DNA of 49,875 nucleotides from Pseudomonas kairouanensis (GCF_004682055.1 NZ_QUZU01000042.1:1-49875); one strand, 5' to 3'. Shown: positions 9,792-19,436, numbered from the stretch's first letter. A program made the numbers and translations. Notes: generated by a model from the letters alone, not told the origin.

Positions 9792-12700
9792 TTACTCCTC
9801 ATCCATAGGTTCTTCCAGTGGCGGCTGCAACGGGTTGCCCTGGGCGTCCAGGGTTGCCTCCACAATCTGGAAGTCGATGCCGGTCTTGCCGTAATACTCC
9901 CGCAAGTATTCGAGGCTTTGAGCCGACCAGGGGTTGGCGCTGAGGTCGCTGTCCTCGTGGAAGTTTTGCAGCATATCCAGCAGGTCTGGCGTCAGTTCGT
10001 GGATCTGGTTGCGGCTCAAGTCCAGGTTATGCAGATTGGTCAGTTGGAACAGGCCGGTGGGAAGCTGTGTTATGCGTGTATTGCGCAGGTGCAATGAAGT
10101 CAACTCCTGCAGTCGGCTGACGTCCGGCGCGTGGCCCAGAGGGTTGTCACTCAGCTCCAGGAACTCCAGGGACTGCAAGTCGCTCACTGATCGCGCTGTG
10201 GATGCAGTCAACTTGATTGCGCAGCGGCGCAGTTCCAGCGTGGTCAACTTCGGTAATTCAAACAGCGCCCCAGGCAGGCTGCCCAGGCTGCATCCGCTCA
10301 GCCTGAGCGTTTGCAGATGGGGGAAGCTGCGCAGGAATTGATCCGCCTGGGTGGTCGTGGCCTCACCGTTGAGTTCCACGGTGGTGACATGTTTGAAGCG
10401 CACGCGCAGTTCTGGCAAGGCGCCCATGATCGGCGTGTCGAGTACCATCGCATGGGTGGGCTGGTCATCCAGGCTTTCTTCGTCCAGCGCGCTTTCCCGG
10501 CGCCAGGCTTCTTCCACCAGGCGCTTGAAACTGAGGCGGTTGATTTGCTCCTGGGCGCGGGTGCCGGTGTCCAGCACGACACCCAGATTCGGATGCAGCC
10601 TGGGTACATCAGTGGCCCATTCCTGCAGGTCGGTGGTGAGGTGTTCGTAGTCGGTTTCAAGTTCGCGCAGTGCTGTGTCCACATCGTCCATACGCCCCGG
10701 CAGGCCAAACACGAAGCTGTCTGCGGCGGTATTGTTCATCTTTGGATACAGGCGCTGGACCCAGGCGCGCTGTGCCGCGGGCGCCTGTGCCTTGAAGTGC
10801 TCCTGGGTACGTTGGCAGTAGGTTTTGATCTGCTCCAGCGCCTGTTGCGACAGCGGGTTGCCGGACAAGTCGAAGGCTTGGCTGACGCTTTGCGGCAGGG
10901 TGAAGAGGGCGGGCGGTAATTGTTCGATCCTATTGGCACTGAGGTCGATGATTTGGCGCGGTATGGGGTTCAACAGGCTGGGCGGCACTGAGTCCAGCCC
11001 GGCGGCTTCCAGAACAATCGCATTCAAACCTGGCAGCTTGGCGAAGTCCGGGCATACCCCCAGGGGGTTCCCGTTCAGGTTCAAGTGTTGCAGCAGTGCC
11101 ATGCGCTCCAGCGCCGCGCTTGAGCGGGCAGACAGGGTGATCGAACAGTTCCTCAATTCGAGTACCCACAGGAGGGTCAGGTCGAAGACTTTTGGCGGGA
11201 TATCCCCCAGCACCACGTTGCCAACATTGAGAATGCGCAGCCTGGGGAAGCGCTCAAGAAAGCCGTCCAGCTCGATTGCCTGGCCAGTGCCTTCAAGCTT
11301 CAGCGCCCTGATGTGCCTGAAGGTGGCGCTCAAGGTGGGCAGCTCGCCCGCCAGGTTGCGGGTGATGGTCAGCGCATGCAGGGGCTCGTCGTGCACCGCC
11401 GGTTCCCGGCGCCAGCTCTTTTCCAGCAGGTTGCGCAGGGCAGTGCGTCTGGCGAACTCTTGCGGGCCCAGGTCGGGCGTGTGTTCCCAGTGGGCCAGTT
11501 GTTGTAGCAGGGTTTGCAGCTCGTCGGCCAACCTGGCCAATTCGACCCGACCGGCTTCCAGTGAGCCCGGTAGTGCGTAGATCACGCGGTTGAGGTCGTC
11601 CTGGTTCAGGCTCGGATACAGCGCTTGGGCGTCACGTATATCGCTGGGCGGGGCGTCGACTTCCCAGTAGGTGTCATAGCGCTGGAAATAGCCTTTGACC
11701 TGTTCGAGGGTCTCGGTCGACAGTGGGTTGTCGCTGAAATCAAATTCGTCCGGCTGGTTGGCCGGGCGTTGGAACAGGTCGGCGGGCAGTTCCTGCAGTT
11801 GATTGCCGCTGAACAGGCCAAGGCGCAACTCGGGACGGCTGAGCAGCCCGTCGGGCAATTGCGTGATGCCGGTTTGCGACAGGTCGATATGTGCCAGTTC
11901 GGGCATGCCTTGTACGCTGGGCACCCGCCCCAGTGGGTTGCCGAACAGCACCAGGTTCTTCAAGCGGCTCAGGGCGGCGATCTGTGCCTGGTTGGTGGGG
12001 GTGAGGGCGATGTTGCAGTTGCTCAGGTCCAGCGTGACCAGGCGTGGCATGGCGTAGATTTCTGCCGGTGGCGCGCCCAGGTCGAAGCCGTCCACACGCA
12101 GGTGGCGCAATTGCCGGAAGCGTCCCAGGAATGCGTTGGCACCCGTGGTATCGGTGCTGCCGGCCAGGGTCAGCAGCGACACATGGTCGAAATTGGCCGT
12201 CAGTTCGGGCAATGCGCCCAGCATGGACGAGTCCAGGCGCAGGGTGTGGCCGTCGCGCGCTGGGTCGCCGTAGTAATGATCGATCATTGATTCACGTCGC
12301 CAGCAGCGCCGCAGTGTCGAGGCGATAAGGCGCCGGTTACGGCGTTCGCCGCGTTGCTGGGCCGCCGACAGCGGGTTGCCGGTGCGTGGATGCTGAGTGG
12401 GAATCTGTTGCTCCCAGGCTGAAAGGTCGCTGCGCAGTTGCGCATATTCATCGGCCAGGGCGCCGAGTGCGTTGGCGGGGCCTTCGGGCAAGGTGCGCAA
12501 ATGGTTGAGCAGGTCCTGGATCTGATGCTCATTGAGCGCCGGGTACAGCTGGGTTGCACGTTCTCTCAAGGTTGGTGGGCGCGCGGCGGGCGCAGACTGC
12601 GCCGGGTAGCCACTGTCGCTACCCAGCAGGCGCAGGGTTTCCAACACCGGCTCCCGTGGCTCAATCATCAGCACGGTGCGCAGCTCTTCACGCTCCAGCG

Positions 12701-15668
12701 GTTTATAGCGCAGGCGTTGCTTGAGCTCGGCAGCCTGGGTGATGTCGATCCCCAGTGCCTCTCGTTGCGTATCCGGCAGGGCATTGAGAATCGCGGTGTA
12801 CAGATCGGTTTCGCCGAACAGCGCACCTTTTTGATCGTGGGGTACATAGCGGCCCGAGGCGGTGCGCACCAGCGTACGGCGTATCGGCGCATCCTGCGCA
12901 CCGATCTGCAGCCAACGGGTGCCCCCGGGCGACAGGTGCGTGGCCTCAAGCTGCACTTGATCCGACCAGCCGGGCAGTCGTCTCAAGGTGTTGAGCGCCA
13001 GGCGATCGGTGTCGAGGTTCTGCACCGCTTCCAGATACTGGCCTTCATAGGCGCGGTTCACGCGCAGTTCGTCCAGCACGCTGCGGGCCATATCGGCTAG
13101 GCGCGGGGGGGTGTGGCGGTTGTCCAGCGCTTGCAGTTCCCGTCCGTTGGCCTGGGCGAGCAGTTGAGTTGTGACCGTTGCCGGCAGGCCGGGTGTGGTT
13201 TGCATCAGGTGCTGGGCGTGGGCGTCTGTGGTCATTTGCCGTTGGGCGTAGCGCGAATCGAATAGGGCGCGGCGATGGGTCCGGGCCAGGCGCGCAAGTT
13301 TTTTGCGCAGTTGCTTGACCCGGTTATCCAGGCTTAATTCGGGATCGGCTGCGCGCTCGCCGAACTGCGCGCGTACTTCGTCCGGGGTCAGGGCTTGCAA
13401 GACGGTCTTGAGCAGTTCGCCTTTGCCCAGTTGTGCTTCGTTGACCTGCACCACCGGCATGCGCGTGTCACCAAATTCCCAGGCGGTCTCGCCTGCGGTA
13501 TCCAGCATGCGCAGGCAGCGAGTCTTGGGCCAGTCGCCGTAGGTGGTGAGCAGTTGCAGTTCGTCCTGCGGGTCGACTTGCGCGTACTGCGCCGGATCGT
13601 CGCTGTCGAGCCGCTGGATCAGGGTTTGCAGGCTGCGGTCGATACGCAAGCGCTCAAGGGTATCGTCCAGAAGCGGTGGGACCGGATCGCCGCGCACATG
13701 CATCTGGCGTAGGGCGTTTTCATTGACGCCACTGAGGCTCAGCGCCAGGTCGCGATCGGCTTCACTCAAGCTCTCCACGCTGTGGCCCAGGCGGCGCAGC
13801 AAGGTGGCGCGATCCCACTGCGCGGGGGCTTCGAGCTCGGTGTGCCAGGCCCCGGCGCCATTGTGTTGCAGGCTGGGGGTGTAGGCATCGGCACGGGTAG
13901 GGTGCTTGATCACATGGCGCTGGCCGTCGGCGAGGGCTTGCACGGCGTACTGCTGGTTTTCCAGGGGCAGGACCGATTCGGCGCGCACTTGATGCAGCCC
14001 CAGCGCGTCGACCCCCAACCGTGGCGGCACGCTGATGGTTTGTTGGTAGGGCGCCAGGTCTGGTTTCCAGTAGCGTTTTGCGTCGTTGGCAAGGGTGACC
14101 GGTTTGAAACGATCAAAAAACGTCACGACATCTGCAGGCAGTACCTTGCGCAATTCGGTGACGCCAATGGTGGTGCCTGCACCAAACGCACCCAGTTGCA
14201 CCAATGATTGCAGCACGCTCATCAAATGGGCGAAGGCCTCCTGGGGCAAGCCTTCGGCCCAGTCGACCACGCCTTCGAAGACGTCATCGAGCAGTTGCCA
14301 GGCCATATAGCCCAGCATCAATTCCCCCAGCCCCGGAATAAACGGCGCGACGATCAGCAGTGCGGCGTTGAGGATCGAAGAGGCCACGTTCACGAACGAG
14401 TCCCACAGTGCCCAACGTGCGTTGCGGTCGACCATGGCCGTGGACACCGCCTGGGTGCGGGCATCATTGAGGATTTGGTTGAGCTTCTGCTGGTACAGGT
14501 GCAGCCACACATCGCCTTGCACCGGCGTTGCGACAAATTGCAGCTTGGGATCATCGGTGGGCTCAACGCGCCAGGGCGCAAGTCCGCTGCCGTACTCGGT
14601 GGGGTGCCAAGTGATACGGCCCAGGCGTTGGCTCAAGTCTGCAAAGAATACACCTCGGTGTTCATGGGCGAGGAAGCGACTGAAAAACGTTTGGTAATCG
14701 GCCTCGCGCAGTTGGCGGGTCAGTTCCTGCTTGAAGGCCAGTGCCGAGGCGTATTCCTTGAGGGGGTGTTGCGGGTCATCCGGCACATAGGCGACCAGGC
14801 GCTGTACGGAGCGGGTGGACTCCAGGTCGGGGGCGAGCAGCAGGATGCCGGTCAGTGGCGCTTCCATTATCTGCAAGGTGTAGCAGTGCAGCGCGAGGTT
14901 GTTCAAGGTCAGGTCGCTGCGGCCTTGCAACAGGCCTTCGACCTGCTGCGCGAAGTCGTCCTGGATGTCACCCTGCAAGCGCGCCACGTGCAGGGCGGTG
15001 CGCAGGGCGGCTTTGTGACTGGTGCCGAGCTTGGCTTGCAGCGCGGCGGCACTGACCGGTTCGTTCAGGCCCAATTGTGTGCGCAGGTACGTCTGGTAGC
15101 GTGCGCCGATATCCAGTTCGCGGCACAACGCGGTGAAGGTGGTAATGCTGATTTTTTGCAGGATGGCGGGCAGGGTATCGAACTGGCCGGTGGCATTGGG
15201 TTGGGTGATAAAGGTCGAGTCGGGCTCAAACGCGTCCTTGACGGTTTCGCTGTGTTCGAAGTTGTGCAGCGCGGCATCCAGCAGCGACACAGTCCAGGTG
15301 CGGGCGGCACCGGAGGGGATGGAAAACCACGGTATATGCTGGGGAATATAGAGGCGCAGGTACACGGTTTCGCTGTTGAGACCCACGCCGTAACGGGTCA
15401 ACAGGGCTTCTTCGAGCACGCTGCGGGCAAACGCCCGTGGGCCTTGCACTTGCTGGAGTGCTGCATCCACGGCGTTTTGTGCACTCCAATGGGCGGCGTT
15501 CAGGCGTTTAAGTTCGGGGCTGGCTGTCAGCGGTCGGAGTTGGGTCTTGGACAGGGCTTGCTGCTTGAGGCTCGATGCCGTGCCTAGCCAAGGCGGGATA
15601 GCGTGTATCAAGAGTTGGTAATGACTGTCGGGCTGGTCGGTGGCGTCGGTGAATGAAGGAGTACTCAT
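9792..15668 (-). CDS. Giant toxin-like LRR protein with three repeated LRR modules
   Basis: 1958 residues from ATG 15668 (a TTG two codons upstream is less likely). Residues 1-1030 resemble the N-terminal dermonecrotic-toxin-like region of large Pseudomonas LRR effectors (DUF6543 type): IPPWLGTASSLKQQAL at the start, then a hydrophobic stretch at about 430-503 (SILNAALLIVAPFIPGLGEL, GAFGAGTTIGV) that could insert in a membrane. The rest is three copies of a 290-310-residue module. Each starts with an LYP motif (tyrosines 1042, 1351, 1641), has WRRE about 70-80 residues later (W1123, W1419, W1722), and then about seven LRRs of the LxxLxLSxNxLxxLP kind. The last module ends in an acidic tail (EEPMDEE). 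No NEL ubiquitin-ligase domain or CxD motif follows, although relatives often have one. No signal peptide and no secretion or immunity gene is adjacent. An effector or contact-toxin role is inference. Confidence 0.85.
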   Translation of the reverse strand: MSTPSFTDATDQPDSHYQLLIHAIPPWLGTASSLKQQALSKTQLRPLTASPELKRLNAAHWSAQNAVDAALQQVQGPRAFARSVLEEALLTRYGVGLNSETVYLRLYIPQHIPWFSIPSGAARTWTVSLLDAALHNFEHSETVKDAFEPDSTFITQPNATGQFDTLPAILQKISITTFTALCRELDIGARYQTYLRTQLGLNEPVSAAALQAKLGTSHKAALRTALHVARLQGDIQDDFAQQVEGLLQGRSDLTLNNLALHCYTLQIMEAPLTGILLLAPDLESTRSVQRLVAYVPDDPQHPLKEYASALAFKQELTRQLREADYQTFFSRFLAHEHRGVFFADLSQRLGRITWHPTEYGSGLAPWRVEPTDDPKLQFVATPVQGDVWLHLYQQKLNQILNDARTQAVSTAMVDRNARWALWDSFVNVASSILNAALLIVAPFIPGLGELMLGYMAWQLLDDVFEGVVDWAEGLPQEAFAHLMSVLQSLVQLGAFGAGTTIGVTELRKVLPADVVTFFDRFKPVTLANDAKRYWKPDLAPYQQTISVPPRLGVDALGLHQVRAESVLPLENQQYAVQALADGQRHVIKHPTRADAYTPSLQHNGAGAWHTELEAPAQWDRATLLRRLGHSVESLSEADRDLALSLSGVNENALRQMHVRGDPVPPLLDDTLERLRIDRSLQTLIQRLDSDDPAQYAQVDPQDELQLLTTYGDWPKTRCLRMLDTAGETAWEFGDTRMPVVQVNEAQLGKGELLKTVLQALTPDEVRAQFGERAADPELSLDNRVKQLRKKLARLARTHRRALFDSRYAQRQMTTDAHAQHLMQTTPGLPATVTTQLLAQANGRELQALDNRHTPPRLADMARSVLDELRVNRAYEGQYLEAVQNLDTDRLALNTLRRLPGWSDQVQLEATHLSPGGTRWLQIGAQDAPIRRTLVRTASGRYVPHDQKGALFGETDLYTAILNALPDTQREALGIDITQAAELKQRLRYKPLEREELRTVLMIEPREPVLETLRLLGSDSGYPAQSAPAARPPTLRERATQLYPALNEHQIQDLLNHLRTLPEGPANALGALADEYAQLRSDLSAWEQQIPTQHPRTGNPLSAAQQRGERRNRRLIASTLRRCWRRESMIDHYYGDPARDGHTLRLDSSMLGALPELTANFDHVSLLTLAGSTDTTGANAFLGRFRQLRHLRVDGFDLGAPPAEIYAMPRLVTLDLSNCNIALTPTNQAQIAALSRLKNLVLFGNPLGRVPSVQGMPELAHIDLSQTGITQLPDGLLSRPELRLGLFSGNQLQELPADLFQRPANQPDEFDFSDNPLSTETLEQVKGYFQRYDTYWEVDAPPSDIRDAQALYPSLNQDDLNRVIYALPGSLEAGRVELARLADELQTLLQQLAHWEHTPDLGPQEFARRTALRNLLEKSWRREPAVHDEPLHALTITRNLAGELPTLSATFRHIRALKLEGTGQAIELDGFLERFPRLRILNVGNVVLGDIPPKVFDLTLLWVLELRNCSITLSARSSAALERMALLQHLNLNGNPLGVCPDFAKLPGLNAIVLEAAGLDSVPPSLLNPIPRQIIDLSANRIEQLPPALFTLPQSVSQAFDLSGNPLSQQALEQIKTYCQRTQEHFKAQAPAAQRAWVQRLYPKMNNTAADSFVFGLPGRMDDVDTALRELETDYEHLTTDLQEWATDVPRLHPNLGVVLDTGTRAQEQINRLSFKRLVEEAWRRESALDEESLDDQPTHAMVLDTPIMGALPELRVRFKHVTTVELNGEATTTQADQFLRSFPHLQTLRLSGCSLGSLPGALFELPKLTTLELRRCAIKLTASTARSVSDLQSLEFLELSDNPLGHAPDVSRLQELTSLHLRNTRITQLPTGLFQLTNLHNLDLSRNQIHELTPDLLDMLQNFHEDSDLSANPWSAQSLEYLREYYGKTGIDFQIVEATLDAQGNPLQPPLEEPMDEE

Positions 15669-15767
15669 GCTCAATCTCGGATAACGGGAAAGCGCATCAG
15701 TAGATCAGCGCGTTTCACGCCGCCGGCTCTAGATAGTTAGTTTAAACTGCGCCATTGCGATGCTATT

Positions 15768-15834
15768 TGTCGCATTGGCGTAAACCCGCCAAAATCGCGG
15801 GTTGGCGCTATAAGAAGTTGTCGCTTGGCGACAA
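15768..15834 (+). promoter_or_regulatory. Two exact ArgR half-sites upstream of aruC
   Basis: TGTCGCN8AA occurs exactly at 15768-15783 and again at 15819-15834, with weaker matches before each (TGCGCC at 15748, TGGCGC at 15803). They lie 79-145 bp before the aruC ATG and 100-166 bp before the divergent LRR gene. P. aeruginosa ArgR activates the aru operon from such sites; whether it also touches the LRR gene is open. Confidence 0.7.
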
Positions 15835-15912
15835 GGCCGCACTGAAAACTGTCCTTACAATCCCTGCATCGCCCGCCATGTCCAGGCAGGCGTTCCTCTT
15901 CAGGAGACTCCG

Positions 15913-17133
15913 ATGTCCGTTGAGCAAGCCCCGGTGCAACGTGCCGATTTCGACCAGGTCATGGTGCCTAACTACGCACCTGCCGCCTTCATTCCCGTGC
16001 GTGGCGAAGGTTCCCGTGTATGGGACCAGGCCGGTCGCGAGCTGATCGACTTTGCCGGCGGCATCGCGGTCAACGTATTGGGCCATGCCCACCCGGCGCT
16101 GGTCGGAGCACTGACCGAGCAGGCCAACAAGCTGTGGCATGTCTCCAACGTATTCACCAATGAGCCGGCCCTGCGCCTGGCCCACAAGCTGATCGACGCC
16201 ACTTTTGCCGAGCGTGTGTTCTTCTGCAACTCCGGCGCCGAGGCCAACGAGGCTGCGTTCAAGCTGGCCCGTCGCGTGGCGTTCGACCGCTTCGGCAGCG
16301 AGAAGTACGAGATCATCGCCGCGCTTAACAGCTTCCACGGTCGTACCCTGTTCACCGTCAACGTCGGTGGCCAGTCCAAGTACTCCGACGGCTTCGGGCC
16401 TAAAATTACCGGCATCACCCACGTTCCTTATAACGACCTGGACGCGCTGAAAGCCGCCGTGTCGGACAAGACCTGTGCCGTGGTACTGGAGCCGATCCAG
16501 GGCGAAGGCGGCGTACTGCCGGCCGAACTGGCTTACCTGCAAGGCGCCCGTGACCTGTGCGACGCCAACAACGCGCTGCTGGTGTTCGACGAAGTGCAAA
16601 CCGGCATGGGCCGCAGCGGCCACCTGTTCGCTTACCAGCACTACGGCGTGGTGCCAGACATCCTCACCAGCGCCAAGAGCCTGGGCGGCGGTTTCCCGAT
16701 TGCAGCCATGCTTACCACTGAAGCGCTGGCCAAGCACCTGGTGGTTGGCACCCACGGCACCACCTACGGCGGCAACCCGCTGGCGTGCGCGGTGGCCGAG
16801 GCGGTGATCGACGTGATCAACACCCCCGAAGTGCTGGCTGGCGTGAATGCCAAGCACGACCTGTTCAAGGCGCGCCTGGAGCAGATCGGCAAGCAATACG
16901 GCATCTTCACCGAAGTACGTGGCATGGGCCTGTTGATCGGTTGCGTGTTGAGCGACGCGTTCAAGGGCAAGGCCAAGGACGTGTTCAACGCGGCCGAAAA
17001 AGAAAACCTGATGATCCTGCAAGCCGGCCCGGATGTGGTGCGCTTTGCACCGAGCCTGGTGGTGGAAGAGGCGGATATCCAGGAAGGTTTGGACCGTTTT
17101 GAGCGTGCTGTGAAGGCGCTGACCCAAGCCTGA
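15913..17133 (+). CDS. aruC: Succinylornithine/acetylornithine aminotransferase
   Basis: 406 residues, ATG at 15913 with CAGGAG seven to eight bases upstream. It is a class III PLP aminotransferase of the AstC/ArgD kind. K255 in TSAKSLGGGFPIAAML is the Schiff-base lysine; FCNSGAEANEAAFKLAR binds the cofactor phosphate and LVFDEVQTGMGR holds the ring-contacting aspartate. It transfers the amino group of N2-succinylornithine to 2-oxoglutarate, giving N-succinylglutamate semialdehyde, the third step of the succinyltransferase pathway. In Pseudomonas the same enzyme also serves arginine synthesis. It is the first gene of the aru operon and is ArgR-controlled by known analogy. Confidence 0.96.
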   Translation: MSVEQAPVQRADFDQVMVPNYAPAAFIPVRGEGSRVWDQAGRELIDFAGGIAVNVLGHAHPALVGALTEQANKLWHVSNVFTNEPALRLAHKLIDATFAERVFFCNSGAEANEAAFKLARRVAFDRFGSEKYEIIAALNSFHGRTLFTVNVGGQSKYSDGFGPKITGITHVPYNDLDALKAAVSDKTCAVVLEPIQGEGGVLPAELAYLQGARDLCDANNALLVFDEVQTGMGRSGHLFAYQHYGVVPDILTSAKSLGGGFPIAAMLTTEALAKHLVVGTHGTTYGGNPLACAVAEAVIDVINTPEVLAGVNAKHDLFKARLEQIGKQYGIFTEVRGMGLLIGCVLSDAFKGKAKDVFNAAEKENLMILQAGPDVVRFAPSLVVEEADIQEGLDRFERAVKALTQA

Positions 17134-17169
17134 AAGCTTCACCTTCTACTGGCCGGACTTGGTCAAAAA

Positions 17170-17259
17170 TGGGGGAGGGGGCTTGCTTCCGATAGCAGTC
17201 TGTCAGTTGATAAATCTGGTGACTGAACCACCGCTATCGGGAGCAATCCCCCTCCCACA
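17170..17259. repeat. Inverted REP pair inside the aru operon (aruC-aruF gap)
   Basis: Arms of the GGGAGGGGGCTTGCTYCCGATAGC kind face each other across a spacer containing TCAGTTGATAAATCTGGTGACTGA. The right arm has a small deletion (GAGCAATCCCCC). It fills most of the 200-bp aruC-aruF gap. Confidence 0.85.
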
Positions 17260-17334
17260 TTGAATCTGGGTGAATTCAGATTCTGTGTCCGGCATTTTTC
17301 CCTCTATGAGTTTTTCGAGTTAAGGAGTGACACC

Positions 17335-18354
17335 ATGCTGGTGATGCGCCCCGCGCAAATGGCTGATCTGGGCGAGGTACAGCGTCTGGCCGCAGACAGC
17401 CCGATTGGTGTCACCTCCTTGCCGGATGATGTCGAACGCCTGAGCGACAAGATCGCCGCCAGCGAAGCGTCTTTCGCGGCTGAGGTGAGTTTCAATGGCG
17501 AAGAAAGCTATTTCTTCGTACTCGAAGACACCGACACCGGCAAGCTCGCCGGTTGCTCGGCCATCGTTGCATCGGCCGGCTATTCGGAACCCTTCTACAG
17601 TTTTCGTAATGAGACCTTTGTGCACGCCTCCCGCGAGCTGAAGATCCATAACAAGATCCACGTGCTTTCCCAATGCCACGACCTCACCGGCAACAGCCTG
17701 CTCACCAGCTTCTACGTAGTGCCCGAGCTGGTCGGCTCGCCCTGGTCGGAACTCAATTCCCGTGGCCGCCTGCTGTTTGTCGCCAGCCACCCCGAGCGTT
17801 TTGCCGACTCGGTGGTGACCGAGATTGTCGGCTACAGCGACGAGAACGGTGACTCGCCGTTCTGGGACGCCATCGGCCGCAACTTCTTCGACCTCAACTA
17901 CGCCGCCGCCGAGCGTCTGTGCGGGCTGAAAAGCCGTACCTTCCTCGCCGAGCTGATGCCGCACTACCCGATCTACGTGCCGTTGCTGCCTGATGAAGCC
18001 CAGGAGGCCATGGGCCAGGTGCACCCCCGTGCCCAGATCACCTTCGACATCCTGATGCGCGAAGGCTTTGAAACCGACCACTACATCGACATCTTCGACG
18101 GCGGCCCGACGCTGCACGCACGGGTTTCGGGCATTCGCTCCATCGCCCAGAGCCGCGTGGTACCGGTGAAGATTGGCGAGATGGTCAAGGGGGCCGGCCG
18201 CCAGTACCTGGTGAGCAACGCGTCGTTGCAGGATTACCGCGCGGTGATGCTGGAGCTGGACTATGCGCCGGGCAAACCGGTGACCCTGGACCTGGCGGCC
18301 GCCGAAGCCCTGGGCGTCGGCGAAGGCGCGAGCGTGCGCCTGGTCGCGGTTTAA
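17335..18354 (+). CDS. aruF: Arginine N-succinyltransferase, alpha subunit
   Basis: 339 residues, ATG at 17335 with AAGGAG eight bases upstream. It belongs to the AstA family: MRPAQMADLGEVQRLAADSP at the start, CHDLTGNSLLTSFYV in the middle, and the conserved DENGDSPFWDAIGRNFFDL. With AruG it forms the enzyme that moves succinyl from succinyl-CoA to arginine, the first committed step of the pathway. The alpha and beta genes lie side by side and are about one-third identical by eye, so they come from a duplication. The 53-bp gap to aruG suggests co-transcription. Confidence 0.95.
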   Translation: MLVMRPAQMADLGEVQRLAADSPIGVTSLPDDVERLSDKIAASEASFAAEVSFNGEESYFFVLEDTDTGKLAGCSAIVASAGYSEPFYSFRNETFVHASRELKIHNKIHVLSQCHDLTGNSLLTSFYVVPELVGSPWSELNSRGRLLFVASHPERFADSVVTEIVGYSDENGDSPFWDAIGRNFFDLNYAAAERLCGLKSRTFLAELMPHYPIYVPLLPDEAQEAMGQVHPRAQITFDILMREGFETDHYIDIFDGGPTLHARVSGIRSIAQSRVVPVKIGEMVKGAGRQYLVSNASLQDYRAVMLELDYAPGKPVTLDLAAAEALGVGEGASVRLVAV

Positions 18355-18407
18355 AGAATTGAGTGTCGCGGGTGGCTGCCACGCAGCGGCCCGTCTGAGG
18401 AGATAGC

Positions 18408-19436
18408 ATGATCGTTCGTCCCGTACGCAGCAGCGATTTACCGGCCCTGATTGATCTGGCGCGCAGCACCGGCACCGGCCTCACCACCTTGCCGGCCAAC
18501 GAAGAGCGCTTGACCCACCGGGTTGGCTGGGCCGAAAAAACCTTTCGTGGCGATGCCGGGCGCGGCGATGCCGACTACCTGTTCGTGCTCGAAAACGACG
18601 AAGGCCGTGTGGTGGGCATTTCCGCCATCGCTGGCGCCGTTGGCCTGCGCGAGCCTTGGTACAACTTCCGGGTGGGCCTGACCGTCAGCGCCTCCCAGGA
18701 GCTGAATATCTACCGCGAGATCCCCACGCTGTTTCTGGCCAACGACCTCACCGGCAATTCCGAGTTGTGCTCGTTGTTTCTGCATGCCGATTACCGCACC
18801 GGCCTCAATGGCCGCATGCTGGCCAAGGCGCGCATGCTGTTTATCGCCGAGTTCCCGCAGCTGTTTGGCAACAAGATCATCGCCGAGATGCGTGGGGTGT
18901 CCAACGACGCGGGGCGTTCGCCGTTCTGGGAAAGCCTGGGTCGGCATTTTTTCAAGATGGAATTCAGCCAGGCCGACTACCTCACTGGCGTGGGCAACAA
19001 GGCGTTCATCGCCGAACTGATGCCCAAGTTTCCGCTGTACAGCTGCTTCCTGTCCGAGGATGCGCGCAACGTGATCGGCAAGGTCCACCCAGACACCGAG
19101 CCGGCACTGAGCATGCTCAAGAGCGAAGGGTTCAGCTACCAGGGCTACGTCGATATCTTTGACGCGGGCCCGGCGGTGGAGTGTGAAACCACCAAGATCC
19201 GTGCGGTGCGCGACAGCCAGTCGCTGGTACTGGCCATCGGCACGCCGGGGGACGACGCCACGCCGTTCCTGATCCACAACCGCAAGCGCGAGGAGTGCCG
19301 CATCACCGCCGCCCCCGCCCGTCTGGCGGCAGGCACATTGGTGGTCGACCCTCTGACCGCCAAGCGCCTGCAACTGGTGGTGGGCGATCAAGTGCGCGCT
19401 GTTCCGTTATCTGCTGCTCGGGAGTCGAAACCATGA
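18408..19436 (+). CDS. aruG: Arginine N-succinyltransferase, beta subunit
   Basis: 342 residues, ATG at 18408 preceded by TGAGGAGATAGC. It is an AstA family paralogue of AruF with the same landmarks: LIDLARSTGTGLTTLPANEE, ANDLTGNSELCSLFL, AGRSPFWESLGRHFFKMEFS. It works with AruF in the cytoplasm. The last four bases overlap the aruD start (ATGA at 19433-19436), so translation is probably coupled. Confidence 0.95.
   Translation: MIVRPVRSSDLPALIDLARSTGTGLTTLPANEERLTHRVGWAEKTFRGDAGRGDADYLFVLENDEGRVVGISAIAGAVGLREPWYNFRVGLTVSASQELNIYREIPTLFLANDLTGNSELCSLFLHADYRTGLNGRMLAKARMLFIAEFPQLFGNKIIAEMRGVSNDAGRSPFWESLGRHFFKMEFSQADYLTGVGNKAFIAELMPKFPLYSCFLSEDARNVIGKVHPDTEPALSMLKSEGFSYQGYVDIFDAGPAVECETTKIRAVRDSQSLVLAIGTPGDDATPFLIHNRKREECRITAAPARLAAGTLVVDPLTAKRLQLVVGDQVRAVPLSAARESKP

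Noticed and set aside
9792..10340. NEL ubiquitin-ligase domain at the end of the LRR protein
   Set aside because: I looked for the catalytic CxD motif and the helical ligase region after the third LRR module and found neither before the stop codon.
10298..12559. Open frames on both strands within the LRR gene
   Set aside because: They follow the GC-rich repeats of the LRR modules and have no independent start signals; the single 1958-codon frame runs through without interruption.
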